From assembly GCF_030052995.1 (NCBI RefSeq), contig NZ_JASJPW010000001.1, positions 1,298,501 through 1,362,500 of the forward strand: a DNA stretch of 64,000 nucleotides, given 5' to 3'. The DNA is from Gemmobacter sp. 24YEA27 (lineage in GTDB: Bacteria; Pseudomonadota; Alphaproteobacteria; Rhodobacterales; Rhodobacteraceae). The translations under genes and the position numbers were made by a program. The notes below the pieces were generated by a model, which had not been told where the DNA came from, made no database searches, and worked only from the letters and a program-made list of their open reading frames with translations. Shown one piece after another: positions 9,502-19,200 of the stretch; position 1 is the stretch's first letter; each line of letters begins with the position of its first letter.

Positions 9502-10738
9502 TCACGGCGTCGGGGCAGAGGGAGCCGGACCCCGGCGCAGCAGGGCACGCGCGACGAGCACGGCAATCGGGCCGGCAAGCAGGCTGATCGCCATGCCCAT
9601 CCGTGCCGCCTCCCGCATGGCGCCGCCGGGCAGACTGGCCTCGATCGCAACGGCGGGTACGGTGAAGCCGATTGAAAGCAGCATGACCGACAACACCAGA
9701 TCGCGCACCCGGAGCCCGCGCGGCAGGCGCGAGCCGAAGATCGCCGCCAGAATAAGGACCACGAGCGCCATCCCCGCCGGTCTTCCGAGCCAGAGCGCAC
9801 CAAGCATTACCAGCGTGGTCGGCGCGAAGGCCGCGAGATCGACGCCCCCCGGATCAGGCCAAAGAGGAAGAGAATGAGGATGACCGGCCATACGAGAAGC
9901 CGGATCAGCCGGTTCAGCGGGTCATGCAGGAAACTTTCGGCCTCGGCGAAAAGGCCAAAGCTGCGATCGGCATGGGCGATGGCCGGCAGGAGCGGCAACA
10001 GCCCGAGCGTCGCCGGCAAGCCTGCGGCCGCGACCCCGAACCAGCAGAAGGCGCCCGCGATCGCATAGGGCCAGAGCGCGCCGCCGCGCGCCGCTCGCGC
10101 TCCGTGGCGCCCGCGCCGGGGCTGCGGCCGAAGAAACGGTGCACCACCAGCGCCGCGGCCAGCGTAACCAGGAGCCACATCAGCCGCGGTGAGACGGCAA
10201 GATTGCTGAGCCCAAGGATCACCAGCGCCAGGATATCGGTGGCAATCGCCAGAAGCATCACCAGATGCAGAGCCGGACGCCGGCCAAAAACCATGCGGCC
10301 AAAAAGACAGACCAGCAGCGTATCGCTGCCCAGAGGCGCCTGCCATCCGCCACCGCGCACCGCTTCCTCTGCGGTCTCAAGCAGCGCAGACAGGATCAGC
10401 CAGCCCGTGCCAGCCCCGATCAGCCCGCCCGCAGTCATGCCCAGCGGCAGGATCGCACGCCGGCCCGACAGCGAGCCACGCTCCAGCGTCATCGCCTCCC
10501 AGAGCTCTTTGCCGATCAGAAAGAAAAACAGCGCCATCAGAATATCGGCAACGATCATAAAAGGCGTAAGGCTGACCGAGCCGGCCCAGACCCAGCCCGG
10601 CAGAACCAGATCAGAGATTCGCCATTCAATGAAATCGTAATAGCTGCCTGGATCCAGGTTGACCCAAAATGTCGCCAGCCCGGCGCCGGCCAGGAGGGCC
10701 AGGGCAAAGGTGCGGATATGGGGCGAGATTCGATACAT
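9502..10738 (-). CDS. nhaA: NhaA-like Na+/H+ antiporter, two frame breaks
   Basis: Three overlapping minus-strand frames together give one multi-spanning membrane protein of about 412 residues. The N-terminal part has DILMALFFFLIGKELWEA, matching the NhaA segment with the AVFFLLVGLE-like motif, and LAIATDILALVIL, the counterpart of NhaA LAIIDDLGAI. The first Asp of that pair is Thr here while the second is kept, so this is a divergent member. Breaks lie near 10080-10095 and in the C6 run 9845-9850; each is repaired by adding one base. The start is uncertain: ATG 10738 puts the first membrane helix near the N-terminus, while ATG 10798 would add 20 residues. Confidence 0.75.
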
Positions 10739-10909
10739 GGCGGGCAAGACTACATCGCGGGCAAGGTGTCGGGCAGCTGACCCCTCCGGCTTAGCCATGC
10801 CCGCCCTGGCCCGCAACCATGGCTTCCCCGATCACCCCCGGCCTGTTGCAACCTTGCCCGCTTACAGCCGGAGCCCGTGCCTGGTGGCATGTCGGGTATG
10901 CCTCCGGCG

Positions 10910-10969
10910 GGGATATTCAGAGACAGAAAATGAGCAGAAAAAAGTACATTTTCTGTCTCTTAATATCCC
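10910..10969. repeat. Intergenic palindrome, copy A
   Basis: Arms 10910-10932 and 10947-10969 pair over GGGATATT...GAGACAGAAAATG with only a short mismatch between the two blocks. The left flank is GCCTCCGGCGG and the right flank CGGGGGTGAGAC. The same layout recurs at 13679-13736 and 44954-45010, with partial copies near 27655 and 30722. Confidence 0.8.
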
Positions 10970-11054
10970 GGGGGTGAGACTCCGCAGGAGACGAGGGGGC
11001 TGGCCCCCAAGAGCCCGGCTGGTAAAAGAAAAGCACAGTTCCTATTTTCATACG

Positions 11055-11657
11055 ATGGATCTGACCGACGAAATCCGGGCCTGCCGCCTTTGTGAGGCGC
11101 GTTTCCAGATGACCGCCACCGCGCATGAGCCGCGACCTGTGGTCTGGTTCCGCCCGGCGCCGGCCGGGCAGGGGGCGCGGCTGATGATTGCGGGCCAGGC
11201 GCCGGGCGCGCGGGTGCATCTTTCGGGGCGCCCCTTTACGGATCCGAGTGGTGACAGGCTGCGCATCTGGACCGGGCTCGAGGAGGCGCAGTTCTATGAT
11301 CTCTCGCGCATCGCCATTGTGCCGATGGGCTTCTGCTTTCCGGGCTATGACGCGAAAGGGTCCGATCTGCCGCCACCCGCAGTTTGTGCCCTGACCTGGC
11401 GGGAGCGCGTGATCGCCAGTCTTCCCGATCTGCGGCTCACCCTGCTGGTCGGAGGCGCTGCGATCCGCTGGCATCTCGGGTCGCGCGATGTCACTGCCAC
11501 AGTCCGTGCCTGGCGCGATTTCGGGTCGCGCGGGATCTTTCCCTTGCCCCATCCCTCCTGGCGCAATACGGGATGGCTGAAACGCAACCCCTGGTTCGGG
11601 GACGAGCTGCTGCCGGAGCTGCGCGCCCGGATCCGCAGTGTGATGGAGATGCCATGA
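11055..11657 (+). CDS. Uracil-DNA glycosylase family protein
   Basis: A 200-residue protein with the layout of small UDG-superfamily members: an N-terminal CRLCEARF pair of cysteines, LMIAGQAPGARVHLSGRPF (the motif-1 region), then GFCFPGYDAKG and a late LPHPSWRN that corresponds to the HPS loop of UDG family enzymes. Four cysteines (two in CRLC, two near 95-112) could hold an iron-sulfur cluster as in family-4 UDGs. The catalytic polar residue cannot be assigned with confidence. The last four bases overlap the next start codon (ATGA). The ATG at 11055 matches the conserved N-terminus. Confidence 0.8.
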   Translation: MDLTDEIRACRLCEARFQMTATAHEPRPVVWFRPAPAGQGARLMIAGQAPGARVHLSGRPFTDPSGDRLRIWTGLEEAQFYDLSRIAIVPMGFCFPGYDAKGSDLPPPAVCALTWRERVIASLPDLRLTLLVGGAAIRWHLGSRDVTATVRAWRDFGSRGIFPLPHPSWRNTGWLKRNPWFGDELLPELRARIRSVMEMP

Positions 11658-12460
11658 GCGAGTCCACGCTTCCCAGTCTGCTTGACGAGGCCCATGCGGC
11701 GCTCAGCGCCGATTCCGGCAATGAGGCGGCGCTTTTGCGCTTTTATGACCGGCTCGCGGATGGCGAGCTGTATCTTTTGCTGGAACGCGAGGCGGCGGGA
11801 GAGACCCTGGATCCTAAGGTGTTCGATCTGGAATCCGGCCCAGTCGTTCTGGTCTTTGACCGCGAAGAGCGGCTGGCGGATTTCACCGGCGGTATTGCCC
11901 CCTGGGCGGCGCTGCCGGGCCGGGTGATTGCGGGGCTCTTGCGCGGTCAGGGGATCGGGCTCGGCGTCAATCTGGGGGTCGCGCCGTCTGAGATGCTCTT
12001 GCCTCCCGAAGCGATGGACTGGTTGTCTGAGGCGCTGGACCCCGCCCCGGAGGAAGCGCTTGGCCGCCCGGCGCGGTTCTTCGCGCCTTCCGTCCCGGCG
12101 GGGCTGAGCCTTGCGCTCCAGGACAAATTCGCCTCGGCCCGCGGGCTGGCCCGGGCCGCGCTTCTGACCGGCGTCGAATATGATGACGGGCGGCGTGGCC
12201 ATCTCCTCGCCTTCATTGGCGCAAGACCCGAGGCAGAGCCGGCACTGGCGCGCGCCGTGCAGGAAGCGCTGGTGTTCTCGGGCCTCGACGCGGCGGCGCT
12301 GGATGTCGCCTTTTTCGGACCGGATGACAGGGCGCTGACCGCCTTAACGGCTGAGGCGCAGCGGTTCGACCTTCCCGAACCCGAAGCGCCGGTCCCGCAA
12401 GAGCGGCAGGCCTCGCCTGGGCCCGGGATGAATCCGGAAAAACCACCTTATCTGCGCTGA
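11654..12460 (+). CDS. SseB-family protein
   Basis: A 268-residue acidic protein without a signal peptide. The N-terminal half, from NEAALLRFYDRLADGELYLL to a segment GPVVLVFDREERLADFTGG, matches the SseB N-terminal domain; the C-terminal half fits the SseB C-terminal domain followed by a Pro-rich tail. The name comes from E. coli SseB (enhanced serine sensitivity) and the biochemical role is unclear. It is translationally coupled to the UDG-like gene by ATGA overlap. Confidence 0.8.
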   Translation: MSESTLPSLLDEAHAALSADSGNEAALLRFYDRLADGELYLLLEREAAGETLDPKVFDLESGPVVLVFDREERLADFTGGIAPWAALPGRVIAGLLRGQGIGLGVNLGVAPSEMLLPPEAMDWLSEALDPAPEEALGRPARFFAPSVPAGLSLALQDKFASARGLARAALLTGVEYDDGRRGHLLAFIGARPEAEPALARAVQEALVFSGLDAAALDVAFFGPDDRALTALTAEAQRFDLPEPEAPVPQERQASPGPGMNPEKPPYLR

Positions 12461-12529
12461 GAGTGGGGTGTCATTTAACCCCATATATCAAGATATTGAT
12501 TTTATTGCATTTTATATGAAATCAACCGC

Positions 12530-12558
12530 TTGACCATGTCGGCATCATCAGCGATAAG
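12530..12558 (+). promoter_or_regulatory. Likely promoter of rplM-rpsI
   Basis: TTGACC at 12530-12535 and GATAAG at 12553-12558 are separated by 17 bases, a good match to an alphaproteobacterial housekeeping promoter. An AT-rich tract lies directly upstream (12490-12525). The expected transcript starts near 12565 within a short C5/G6 hairpin at 12559-12581 ahead of rplM. Confidence 0.6.
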
Positions 12559-12614
12559 CCCCCATCCGAATTCGCGGGGGGATTCCCTCGCCTCTATCCT
12601 TGATGGAACCACCG

Positions 12615-13079
12615 ATGAAAACCTTCACCGCTACCCCGGCGGATATCGAGAAGAAGTGGATCCTGATCGACGCTGAGGGCGTCGTTCTGGGTCGCCTCGC
12701 CACGATCGTCGCCAATATCCTGCGCGGCAAAAACAAGCCGACCTTCACGCCCCACATGGACATGGGTGACAATGTCATCGTGATCAATGCGGACAAGGTC
12801 CAGCTGACCGGCAACAAGCGCGAAGACAAGCGCTACTACTGGCACACCGGCCACCCGGGCGGCATCAAGTCGCGCACCGTGCGCGAAGTGCTGGAAGGCA
12901 ACCATCCCGAGCGCGTCGTGATCAAAGCTGTCGAGCGCATGATCACCCGCAACAGCCTGGGCCGTCAGCAAATGTCGAACCTGCGCGTCTATGCCGGCGC
13001 AGAACATGCCCATGAAGCTCAGCAGCCCACCGTCCTCGACGTCAAGCCGCTGAACCCGAAGAACACCCGGAGCGCGTGA
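12615..13079 (+). CDS. rplM: 50S ribosomal protein L13
   Basis: A 154-residue protein with the L13 signatures [18 protein letters not shown], the block [32 protein letters not shown], and an ending of the form [15 protein letters not shown]. It assembles early into the large ribosomal subunit. The ATG at 12615 gives the conserved MKTF start. rpsI follows after five bases, the universal rplM-rpsI pair. Confidence 0.98.
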   Translation: MKTFTATPADIEKKWILIDAEGVVLGRLATIVANILRGKNKPTFTPHMDMGDNVIVINADKVQLTGNKREDKRYYWHTGHPGGIKSRTVREVLEGNHPERVVIKAVERMITRNSLGRQQMSNLRVYAGAEHAHEAQQPTVLDVKPLNPKNTRSA

Positions 13080-13084
13080 TTTAA

Positions 13085-13588
13085 ATGGCCGATATCAAGT
13101 CTCTCGACGATCTGAAGGCCGCTGTGGGCACCGCTGCTCCGGCCGCCGCTGCCGAGGCTGCTGTGCGCGCCCCGGTGCGTGACAAGCTGAACCGCTCCTA
13201 TGCGACCGGCAAGCGTAAGGATGCGGTTGCCCGCGTCTGGATCAAGCCGGGTTCGGGCAAGTTCCTGATCCGCAACAACAAAGGCGAGTATATCGATTAC
13301 ACCGCCTATTTCGCGCGCCCGGTGCTGCAGATGATCCTGCGTCAGCCCTTCCAGGTGGCGAATGTTGAAGGCCAGTATGACGTCATGGCGACTGTCGCCG
13401 GTGGCGGCCTTTCGGGCCAGGCCGGTGCGGTGAAGCATGGCATCTCGAAAGCGCTGCAGCTGTTCGAGCCGTCGCTCCGTGGCGCCCTGAAGGCAGCAGG
13501 CTTCCTGACCCGCGACAGCCGCGTCGTGGAACGTAAGAAATACGGTAAGGCCAAAGCCCGCCGTTCGTTCCAGTTCTCGAAGCGCTGA
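13085..13588 (+). CDS. rpsI: 30S ribosomal protein S9
   Basis: A 167-residue S9. The conserved part runs from [18 protein letters not shown] to the C-terminal [17 protein letters not shown], whose Lys/Arg tail reaches toward the ribosomal P site. The N-terminus carries an Ala-rich extension of about 35 residues, common in alphaproteobacterial S9. It is co-transcribed with rplM and ends at a clear terminator. Confidence 0.98.
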   Translation: MADIKSLDDLKAAVGTAAPAAAAEAAVRAPVRDKLNRSYATGKRKDAVARVWIKPGSGKFLIRNNKGEYIDYTAYFARPVLQMILRQPFQVANVEGQYDVMATVAGGGLSGQAGAVKHGISKALQLFEPSLRGALKAAGFLTRDSRVVERKKYGKAKARRSFQFSKR

Positions 13589-13606
13589 TCCGTTTCACAT
13601 TACACG

Positions 13607-13636
13607 AAAGGCGCGGGGGAAACCTCCGCGCCTTTT
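13607..13636 (+). terminator. Rho-independent terminator after rpsI
   Basis: AAAGGCGCGG (13607-13616) pairs with CCGCGCCTTTT (13626-13636) around a nine-base loop, 20 bases after the rpsI stop. Confidence 0.85.
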
Positions 13637-13678
13637 GCGTTCAGTCGCTGCTTCTGGCTGGCTGCGGAAGCCTCCGGC

Positions 13679-13736
13679 GGGATATTTGAGGACAGATGAA
13701 AAGCCTTTGCTGATTTCATCTGTCCTCAAATATCCC
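13679..13736. repeat. Intergenic palindrome, copy B (perfect 23-bp arms)
   Basis: Arms 13679-13701 and 13714-13736 are perfect reverse complements (GGGATATTTGAGGACAG and onward), separated by a 12-base loop. The left flank is GCCTCCGGCGG; the right flank continues CGGGGTGAGCGGCGAAGC. It lies between the rpsI terminator and the M48 protease gene. Confidence 0.9.
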
Positions 13737-13784
13737 GGGGTGAGCGGCGAAGCCGCGAGGGGCAGGGCCCCTCCCTTTGCGTCG

Positions 13785-14495
13785 CTATTCAACGGGGGCG
13801 GGCAAAGCAGGTCGGGTCCAGCGCGCCTCATTGGCCTCTATGGCCGCAATGCGGTCGGCGGTTTTCGGGTGGCTGCGCAGCCAGACCGGCACTTCGCCTC
13901 CTCCGCCGCCGGTAAGGGTCTCGAGCTTGCGGAACAGGCTGATCTGAGGCCCGGAGCCGTAACCCGCGCGGATCATCAGGGCGGTGGCCCAGGCATCCGC
14001 TTCGAATTCATCGCGCCGCGACAGCCTGGCCATCAGCGTGCGTGACAACAAATTGGCGATCATGCCGCCAATGCCGGGGAGAAATCGGTTAAGGACGCCC
14101 GCGAGCAGGATGCCGACCGCATTCTGGCCGGTGAAATCGATCATGCGCCGCCGCGTATGGCCATGTGCCACATGGCCAAGCTCATGCGCGATTACCGAAG
14201 CCAGTTCTTCGGGCGTCACATGGCCCTGTTGCTTTTTCGTCAGAAATCCCCGCGTCAGGAAGATGCGGCCATCATGTGCGGCAAGCCCGTTCACAGGCTC
14301 GATGTCGAGGAGGTTCACTTTGACCTCTGGCAGATCAAGGGCCCGGGCAAGCCGCGCCGCAACCGCCTGGATTTCAGGATCATCCAGCGGGCGGGATTGC
14401 TGATCCAGCATCCGTTTCGAACGCCAGACCGAAAAGCGCATCATCAGGAAGCCATAGGCAATCAGCAGCAAAAAGGGCATGAGGCGCAGGATCAT
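13785..14495 (-). CDS. M48-family membrane metalloprotease
   Basis: A 236-residue protein whose first 20 residues (MILRLMPFLLLIAYGFLMM) form a membrane anchor. The zinc-binding HExxH motif is HELGHVAHGHT, with the third ligand probably Glu in RRDEFEADAWA. This is the HtpX/peptidase M48 type, an inner-membrane zinc protease for quality control. It is shorter than HtpX (about 290 residues) and has a single clear N-terminal helix, with a second hydrophobic stretch at AVGILLAGVLNRFLPGIGGM. The ATG at 14495 was chosen because it begins directly at the hydrophobic anchor. Confidence 0.88.
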   Translation of the reverse strand: MILRLMPFLLLIAYGFLMMRFSVWRSKRMLDQQSRPLDDPEIQAVAARLARALDLPEVKVNLLDIEPVNGLAAHDGRIFLTRGFLTKKQQGHVTPEELASVIAHELGHVAHGHTRRRMIDFTGQNAVGILLAGVLNRFLPGIGGMIANLLSRTLMARLSRRDEFEADAWATALMIRAGYGSGPQISLFRKLETLTGGGGGEVPVWLRSHPKTADRIAAIEANEARWTRPALPAPVE

Positions 14496-14532
14496 GCCCT
14501 GAATATAGGGCAGTCGGAGGTTTGAACAGCCC

Positions 14533-15582
14533 TCAGAGGGCAAGTGCCCGCGCAACCCGCTCCTGGAAATACTGCACGCCCCGTTCATGGTGGCCGGAGA
14601 GCGGGCCGGAAGTATAGGCGCCGGCGGCGTAATTGCGATGGGTTTCCACACAGACCTGGTAATCCTCGCGCACCACCGCAAGCGTGCCCTGTACCGATTT
14701 CTGCCGCGCCTCCTCGGCCCCGGCTGCGGTATCTGCGAAGAAGAAATGGTAATGCTGATCGGTATGGCCGACCGAGGACGGGTTGATCCGGCTGACATTC
14801 ATGCCGCCGTCAAACAGCGACAGCGTCCAGTTTGGCCACATCCAGAGCCATTTGCCCCGGTAGAACAGCCCGTCTTTCGGCGGCGCGGTCATCTTCACAT
14901 AGCCTTTATGGGCGGTGGTGGCGAAGGCCTCGAAATCTATCGCCGCGAAGAAGCCCGGATGGGTGCCGGGGATGTGGTAGCCTTCGACGAAATTGTCGGT
15001 ATAGACTTTCCAGTTCGCGTCGAAACTGACGGTTGCGGTGTCGGTGGCCTGGTAGCTCTCCATCGGCTCATCTGCCAGCTCTTCGGGCAGATCGCCCAGC
15101 TGGTCCAGCAGGCTCTCCACCGGATCAATCGCAGCAAAGAGCAGCCCGCGCCATTCCGCCAGCGAGACCGGCTCCAGCGGCCAGTCCTCGGGGATAATGG
15201 CGGGGTCTTTGCCATACCATGGCGCCTGAACCAGCCGGCCCGTGTCTGCGAATGACCATTTGTGATAAGGGCAGACGATCAGCCCGCATTTGCCGGCTCC
15301 ATCCGCGAGGAGCTTCGCTCCGCGATGGCGGCAGACGTTCCGGAACCCCCTGAGCACCCCGTCCCGTCCCCGGATCGCAAAGACCGGGATCCCGGCAATG
15401 TCGATCGCCAGATAATGCCCGCTTGCAGCAACATCCGAGACCGGACCCATCAGCTGCCAGGAGCGGTTGAAGATCCTGGCGCGTTCCTCCTGAAACACTT
15501 CGGGCCGGATATAGAGGCCAGGATCGAGGTTCAGATATTGCTGGCCTGGAAGGACGTCATCATGGCGGGTATTGGCTGGCAT
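14533..15582 (-). CDS. Rieske non-heme iron oxygenase, alpha subunit
   Basis: A 349-residue oxygenase. The Rieske [2Fe-2S] ligands are visible as CRHRG and, 17 residues on, CPYHKW. The mononuclear iron site is suggested by NFVEGYHIPGTHP with two His, plus the usual distal Asp. Such subunits hydroxylate aromatic rings or quaternary amines using electrons from a separate reductase; no reductase gene lies nearby, so the substrate stays open. The ATG at 15582 has GGAGG seven bases upstream, and was preferred over a longer frame starting at 15651. Confidence 0.88.
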   Translation of the reverse strand: MPANTRHDDVLPGQQYLNLDPGLYIRPEVFQEERARIFNRSWQLMGPVSDVAASGHYLAIDIAGIPVFAIRGRDGVLRGFRNVCRHRGAKLLADGAGKCGLIVCPYHKWSFADTGRLVQAPWYGKDPAIIPEDWPLEPVSLAEWRGLLFAAIDPVESLLDQLGDLPEELADEPMESYQATDTATVSFDANWKVYTDNFVEGYHIPGTHPGFFAAIDFEAFATTAHKGYVKMTAPPKDGLFYRGKWLWMWPNWTLSLFDGGMNVSRINPSSVGHTDQHYHFFFADTAAGAEEARQKSVQGTLAVVREDYQVCVETHRNYAAGAYTSGPLSGHHERGVQYFQERVARALAL

Positions 15583-15660
15583 CGGCTTGCCTCCATTCGT
15601 GCCATCACTGGTGTTTGTACGAATGTGCCAGATTAATCCCGCGCCTGGCAAGAGGCGCGT

Positions 15661-16842
15661 TCAGCGCAGCGCTTTCACGCCGCGCGTGATGCCGTCCAGG
15701 GTCATCGGCACCATGCGGCCCTCGAAAATGGCATCAATCATCCGGGTGGACTGGCTGTAGCCCCATTGCCCTTCGGGCACCGGGTTGATCCAGAGGTGAT
15801 GCGGCCATTGTTCGGTGGCGCGGGTCAGCCAGGTCTGGCCGGATTCGCGGTTCCAGTGTTCATTGGCGCCGCCTGGATGGCTGATCTCATAGGGCGACAT
15901 GGCGGCATCGCCGACAAAGATCGCGCGCCAGTCAGGCCCATGGCTGCGCAGAATATCCCAGGTGGGCGTCTGGTCCGTCCAGCGGCGCTGATTGTCCTTC
16001 CAGACGCCCTCATAAAGGCAGTTGTGGAAATACCAGGTCTCGAGATGGCGGAATTCGGACTTCGCTGCCGAAAACAGCTCTTCCAGAACCTTCACATGCG
16101 GGTCCATCGAGCCGCCGATATCCAGAAACAACAGCACCTTGACCGCATTGCGCCGCTCGGGCCGCGTCTGTACATCCAGCCAGCCCTGTTTCGCCGTGGC
16201 GCGGATGGTGCCGGCAAGGTCAAGCTCTTCCACCGCGCCGTCCCGCGCCCAGCGGCGCAGCGCGCGCAAGGCCAGTTTGATATTGCGCGATCCGATCTCG
16301 GCCTTGTCATCAAGGTTTCGGAATTCGCGCCTGTCCCAGACCTTGACCGCACGGCGGTGGCGGCTCTCGTTCTGGCCGATGCGGATGCCTTCGGGATTGT
16401 AGCCATAAGCGCCAAAGGGCGAGGTGCCGGCGGTGCCGATCCATTTATTGCCACCCTGATGGCGGCCTTTCTGTTCTTCCAGCCGCTGGCGCAGCGTTTC
16501 CATCAGCTTGTCAAAGCCGCCAAGCGCCTGGATTTCCGCCTTTTCCGCATCTGAGAGGAATTTCTCGGCCAGCTTTTCCAGCCAGTCGCCGGGCAGGTCC
16601 AGCGCTTCGATCACCGCCTCATCCGGGATCTGATCGAGGCCCGCAAATGCCTGGGCGAAGGCGCGGTCATAGCGGTCGAGATGACGTTCGTCCTTGATCA
16701 GAGTGATCCGGCCAAGATGGTAAAAGGCGTCGATATCATTGGTGGCAAGCCCCGCCTCCAGCGCCTCGAGAAAGGCGAGAAATTCGCGCGGGCTGACCGG
16801 CACAGCTTCGCGGCGCAGCGATTCGAAAAAGGGCAGAAACAT
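15661..16842 (-). CDS. CoxE-like von Willebrand factor A domain protein
   Basis: A 393-residue cytoplasmic protein of the CoxE-like group. The N-terminal half is helical with charged segments; the C-terminal half is a vWA-type domain beginning VLLFLDIGGSMDPHV, whose D-x-G-x-S form is a variant of the MIDAS metal site (DxSxS). Proteins of this kind work with MoxR-type AAA ATPases, and one is encoded 3 kb upstream on the same strand (19201-20040). A GGAGGG ribosome site precedes the ATG. The pair probably acts in maturation or insertion of a metal cofactor or in complex assembly; which target is unknown. Confidence 0.82.
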   Translation of the reverse strand: MFLPFFESLRREAVPVSPREFLAFLEALEAGLATNDIDAFYHLGRITLIKDERHLDRYDRAFAQAFAGLDQIPDEAVIEALDLPGDWLEKLAEKFLSDAEKAEIQALGGFDKLMETLRQRLEEQKGRHQGGNKWIGTAGTSPFGAYGYNPEGIRIGQNESRHRRAVKVWDRREFRNLDDKAEIGSRNIKLALRALRRWARDGAVEELDLAGTIRATAKQGWLDVQTRPERRNAVKVLLFLDIGGSMDPHVKVLEELFSAAKSEFRHLETWYFHNCLYEGVWKDNQRRWTDQTPTWDILRSHGPDWRAIFVGDAAMSPYEISHPGGANEHWNRESGQTWLTRATEQWPHHLWINPVPEGQWGYSQSTRMIDAIFEGRMVPMTLDGITRGVKALR

Positions 16843-16859
16843 CGCGCCGCCCTCCGGTG

Positions 16860-17027
16860 TCAGCTGTAGAGGCGCAGCAGGATGACCTGCGCAAACAGGC
16901 CGGTCACCCCCAGCAAAAGCCCGATCCCAAAGGCATATTGCGCCATATCTGCCGCTTTGCCGCCCAGCTGGCGGGCGCGGACCGCGCCGATCACTGCCCC
17001 CAGAAGGAAACCCCCGATTGCCAGCAT
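16860..17027 (-). CDS. Small two-helix membrane protein
   Basis: A 55-residue protein: start MLAIGGFLLGAVIGAVRARQ, a hydrophilic turn GGKAADM, then a second hydrophobic segment YAFGIGLLLGVTGLF and a short basic tail. Two transmembrane helices are expected. It ends 17 bases before the CoxE-like gene, and codons show strong G/C at third positions, supporting a real gene. Function unknown; it may belong to the same transcript as the vWA and DUF2927 genes. Confidence 0.7.
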   Translation of the reverse strand: MLAIGGFLLGAVIGAVRARQLGGKAADMAQYAFGIGLLLGVTGLFAQVILLRLYS

Positions 17028-17084
17028 TCTGTTCGCCCCCGTCCTGCCTGTCTGGGCTGGTCGGGGGCTGTCTCAGCCCGGCGA

Positions 17085-18462
17085 TCAGCCGCGGAAGAGG
17101 CCGCGCAGCCCGAGCGCGCTGATTTCACGCGTCCGCGCCCGGATATTGGCCTCAGAGCCGAAGCCATAGCGCGCAAGCGGCTGGCTGTCCACTCGCAGCC
17201 GGTCGGCTTCGGCCTTGCGGCCCAGCATGTCGAGCGCCTCGGCACGGATAAGCTGGGTGGTGGCCAGCAGCCCGTGGTTTTGCGACTGACGGATCACCGG
17301 GATCGCCCTTTCGGTGAAGCGCAGCGCCTGGTCGGCTGGCCATTGGCCAGCGACAGTGCGGCCAGCTGCATGTCGATATGCGCGACATAGACGGCGCCGG
17401 CCGGCTGGGTCCGCCAGATCGCGGCGGCTTTGGTGAATTCCGACACGGCCGCGACGCGGTCCGATCCGACCAGAAGCCGCGCATGGGCGAAATAGGCAAA
17501 GGCGAGGCGGCTGTCTTTCCAGCCCTGGGCATGGGCCATTGCAATCGCCTTTTCGGCGGCGGCCTTGCGGCGCGCATTGCCATAGCCCGGGTTCAGCGCA
17601 ACCGCGATAAGTTCCTTCCAGGCCGGCGGCGTGATCGAAGTGTCCTGGGTCAGCGGCCCGCCGGTCCCGAAAATTGCCGGCAGCTGCGCGGAGACTTCGG
17701 CTTTCGACATGCCAGAGCGCAGCTTTGGCGAATACCAGGCGCGCAGGATCTTCATGTCGAAATCGGTCAGCACGGCCTGGAAATTATCGTCATTAAAGAC
17801 CGAATCGGTCAGCCGGTACATGTCGTTCAGGGGCCCATCGCCTGGGCCAGTTCCTCATGCAGGCAGTCGCGCACTTCCTGCGGGCTGGCATCCGAGGGCG
17901 CGAAAATCCCGACGGTCCTGCGCTCGGTCACGCGGGTCCAGTCGACGCGGTAGGTGCCGCGATTGGCCTGGTATTCCGCAAGGCTGGAAACATTGGGGAC
18001 CACGAAACAGGCGGCATTCGGAGCCGCGCGGCCGAGCTCGCGGCGGGTGCTGAATTCGATGGTGACGGAAGCCGGTTCCGAGGCGCTCACACGGCGCACA
18101 TTCAGGCCGGCCTCGCTGCGAAACCGCTGCAGCAGGCGGTCGAGATCGGCGCCTGCGGTGGCGGGTACATTGCCGGTGAGGGACACGGTGACCGGCCCTT
18201 CAAAGCGGCTGAAATACGGCAGCTCGCGCCCGCTTTCCAGCCGGAAGCCAAGCCCGAGGAAGGCGGCTGTCATATCGGCGGGGCTGTGACGCACCGAGGC
18301 GACCGGCGCCAGACCCGCAACGGGGTCTACGAAAGCCGGAGCCGAAAGGATGCCGGCCTCGGTGGCAGGAAGCATCCGTCCCTTGGTTACGTCAGCATTG
18401 GGCGCGGGTGCGCAGGCGGTAAGGGCCGCCAGGGCGGCGGCAAGCAGCGGAATGTGTCGCAT
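17085..18462 (-). CDS. DUF2927-domain lipoprotein, two frame breaks
   Basis: The N-terminus MRHIPLLAAALAALTAC is a lipoprotein signal with lipobox LTAC, so the protein is exported and lipid-anchored. The body contains GFRLESGRELPYFSRFEGPV and the late CLHEELAQAMGP block followed, in the next frame, by LNDMYRLTDSVFNDDNFQ, which is typical of DUF2927 proteins. The join at the G4 run 17830-17833 needs one added base. A second break near 17329-17340 leads to a C-terminal helical region ending ISALGLRGLFRG. Corrected length is about 459 residues. It lies between MoxR and CoxE-like genes, all on the minus strand. Confidence 0.78.
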
Positions 18463-19200
18463 TGAGTGGCAGCTCGATCTTTGCGTGCGGAGGTTTGCCC
18501 CCGGCAGTTGCATTGGCCTCCGGCCAGGCCAGCACGCGATGCCCCCGCATCACATGCTGGCCTGAGCCGATGGTGGTCCGTGACGAGCGCATCCGACGGC
18601 GCGGTAACGGGGGGGCGAGCAGACATATGGGTGCCCCCCGGAACCGCGTCGTTCACAGCCGTCCCGGGACCTTCCGGGCAGCGACGCGCGAAATCTCTGA
18701 CGGCAGGGCGATCCGGGCAGGGATGCGCTGGCGGTCAGAGAATGCTGGTGAAGAGGGATGGAGTGCGGCAAGACCCGCCGGTTGCGACCGGTTGGACCAG
18801 ACATTGTCCGGGCCGCCGGTACGTCCGGTCGCGGTCAGAACGATGTCCATTGTTGCCAGCATACAGGTTGTGTCTCCATCACCAAAGCTTCTGTGTTTCT
18901 ATTCAACACAATCCCTTTGTCGTGATCGGGGCCTGTATGTGTCAATTGCGCGGAATCTGCGTGTTCAGCGAGTCACTAGCCATCGCGGTCACTTTTGCTT
19001 CAGGAACCAGATATGGCCCAAAATTGTCACGCAATATTTCAATATGTTTCATAAATTGTAATGTTGTGATGTGATTGTGGCAGGATCGTGGCGTAATCGG
19101 GGCAAAGTCGCCCGAATCGTCCCTCAGGCTGGACACAACACCGGGGCAGGATTCGGGCAAAAGCAATTCGGGGTTGATCCCCTGTCGCGCGACCCGGGGC
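18463..19200. other. Intergenic region between moxR-like and DUF2927 genes
   Basis: About 740 bases without a supportable gene. The part 18870-19080 is AT-richer and may carry a promoter for the DUF2927 lipoprotein gene. Open frames on the plus strand here do not resemble proteins and have poor codon use. Confidence 0.45.
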
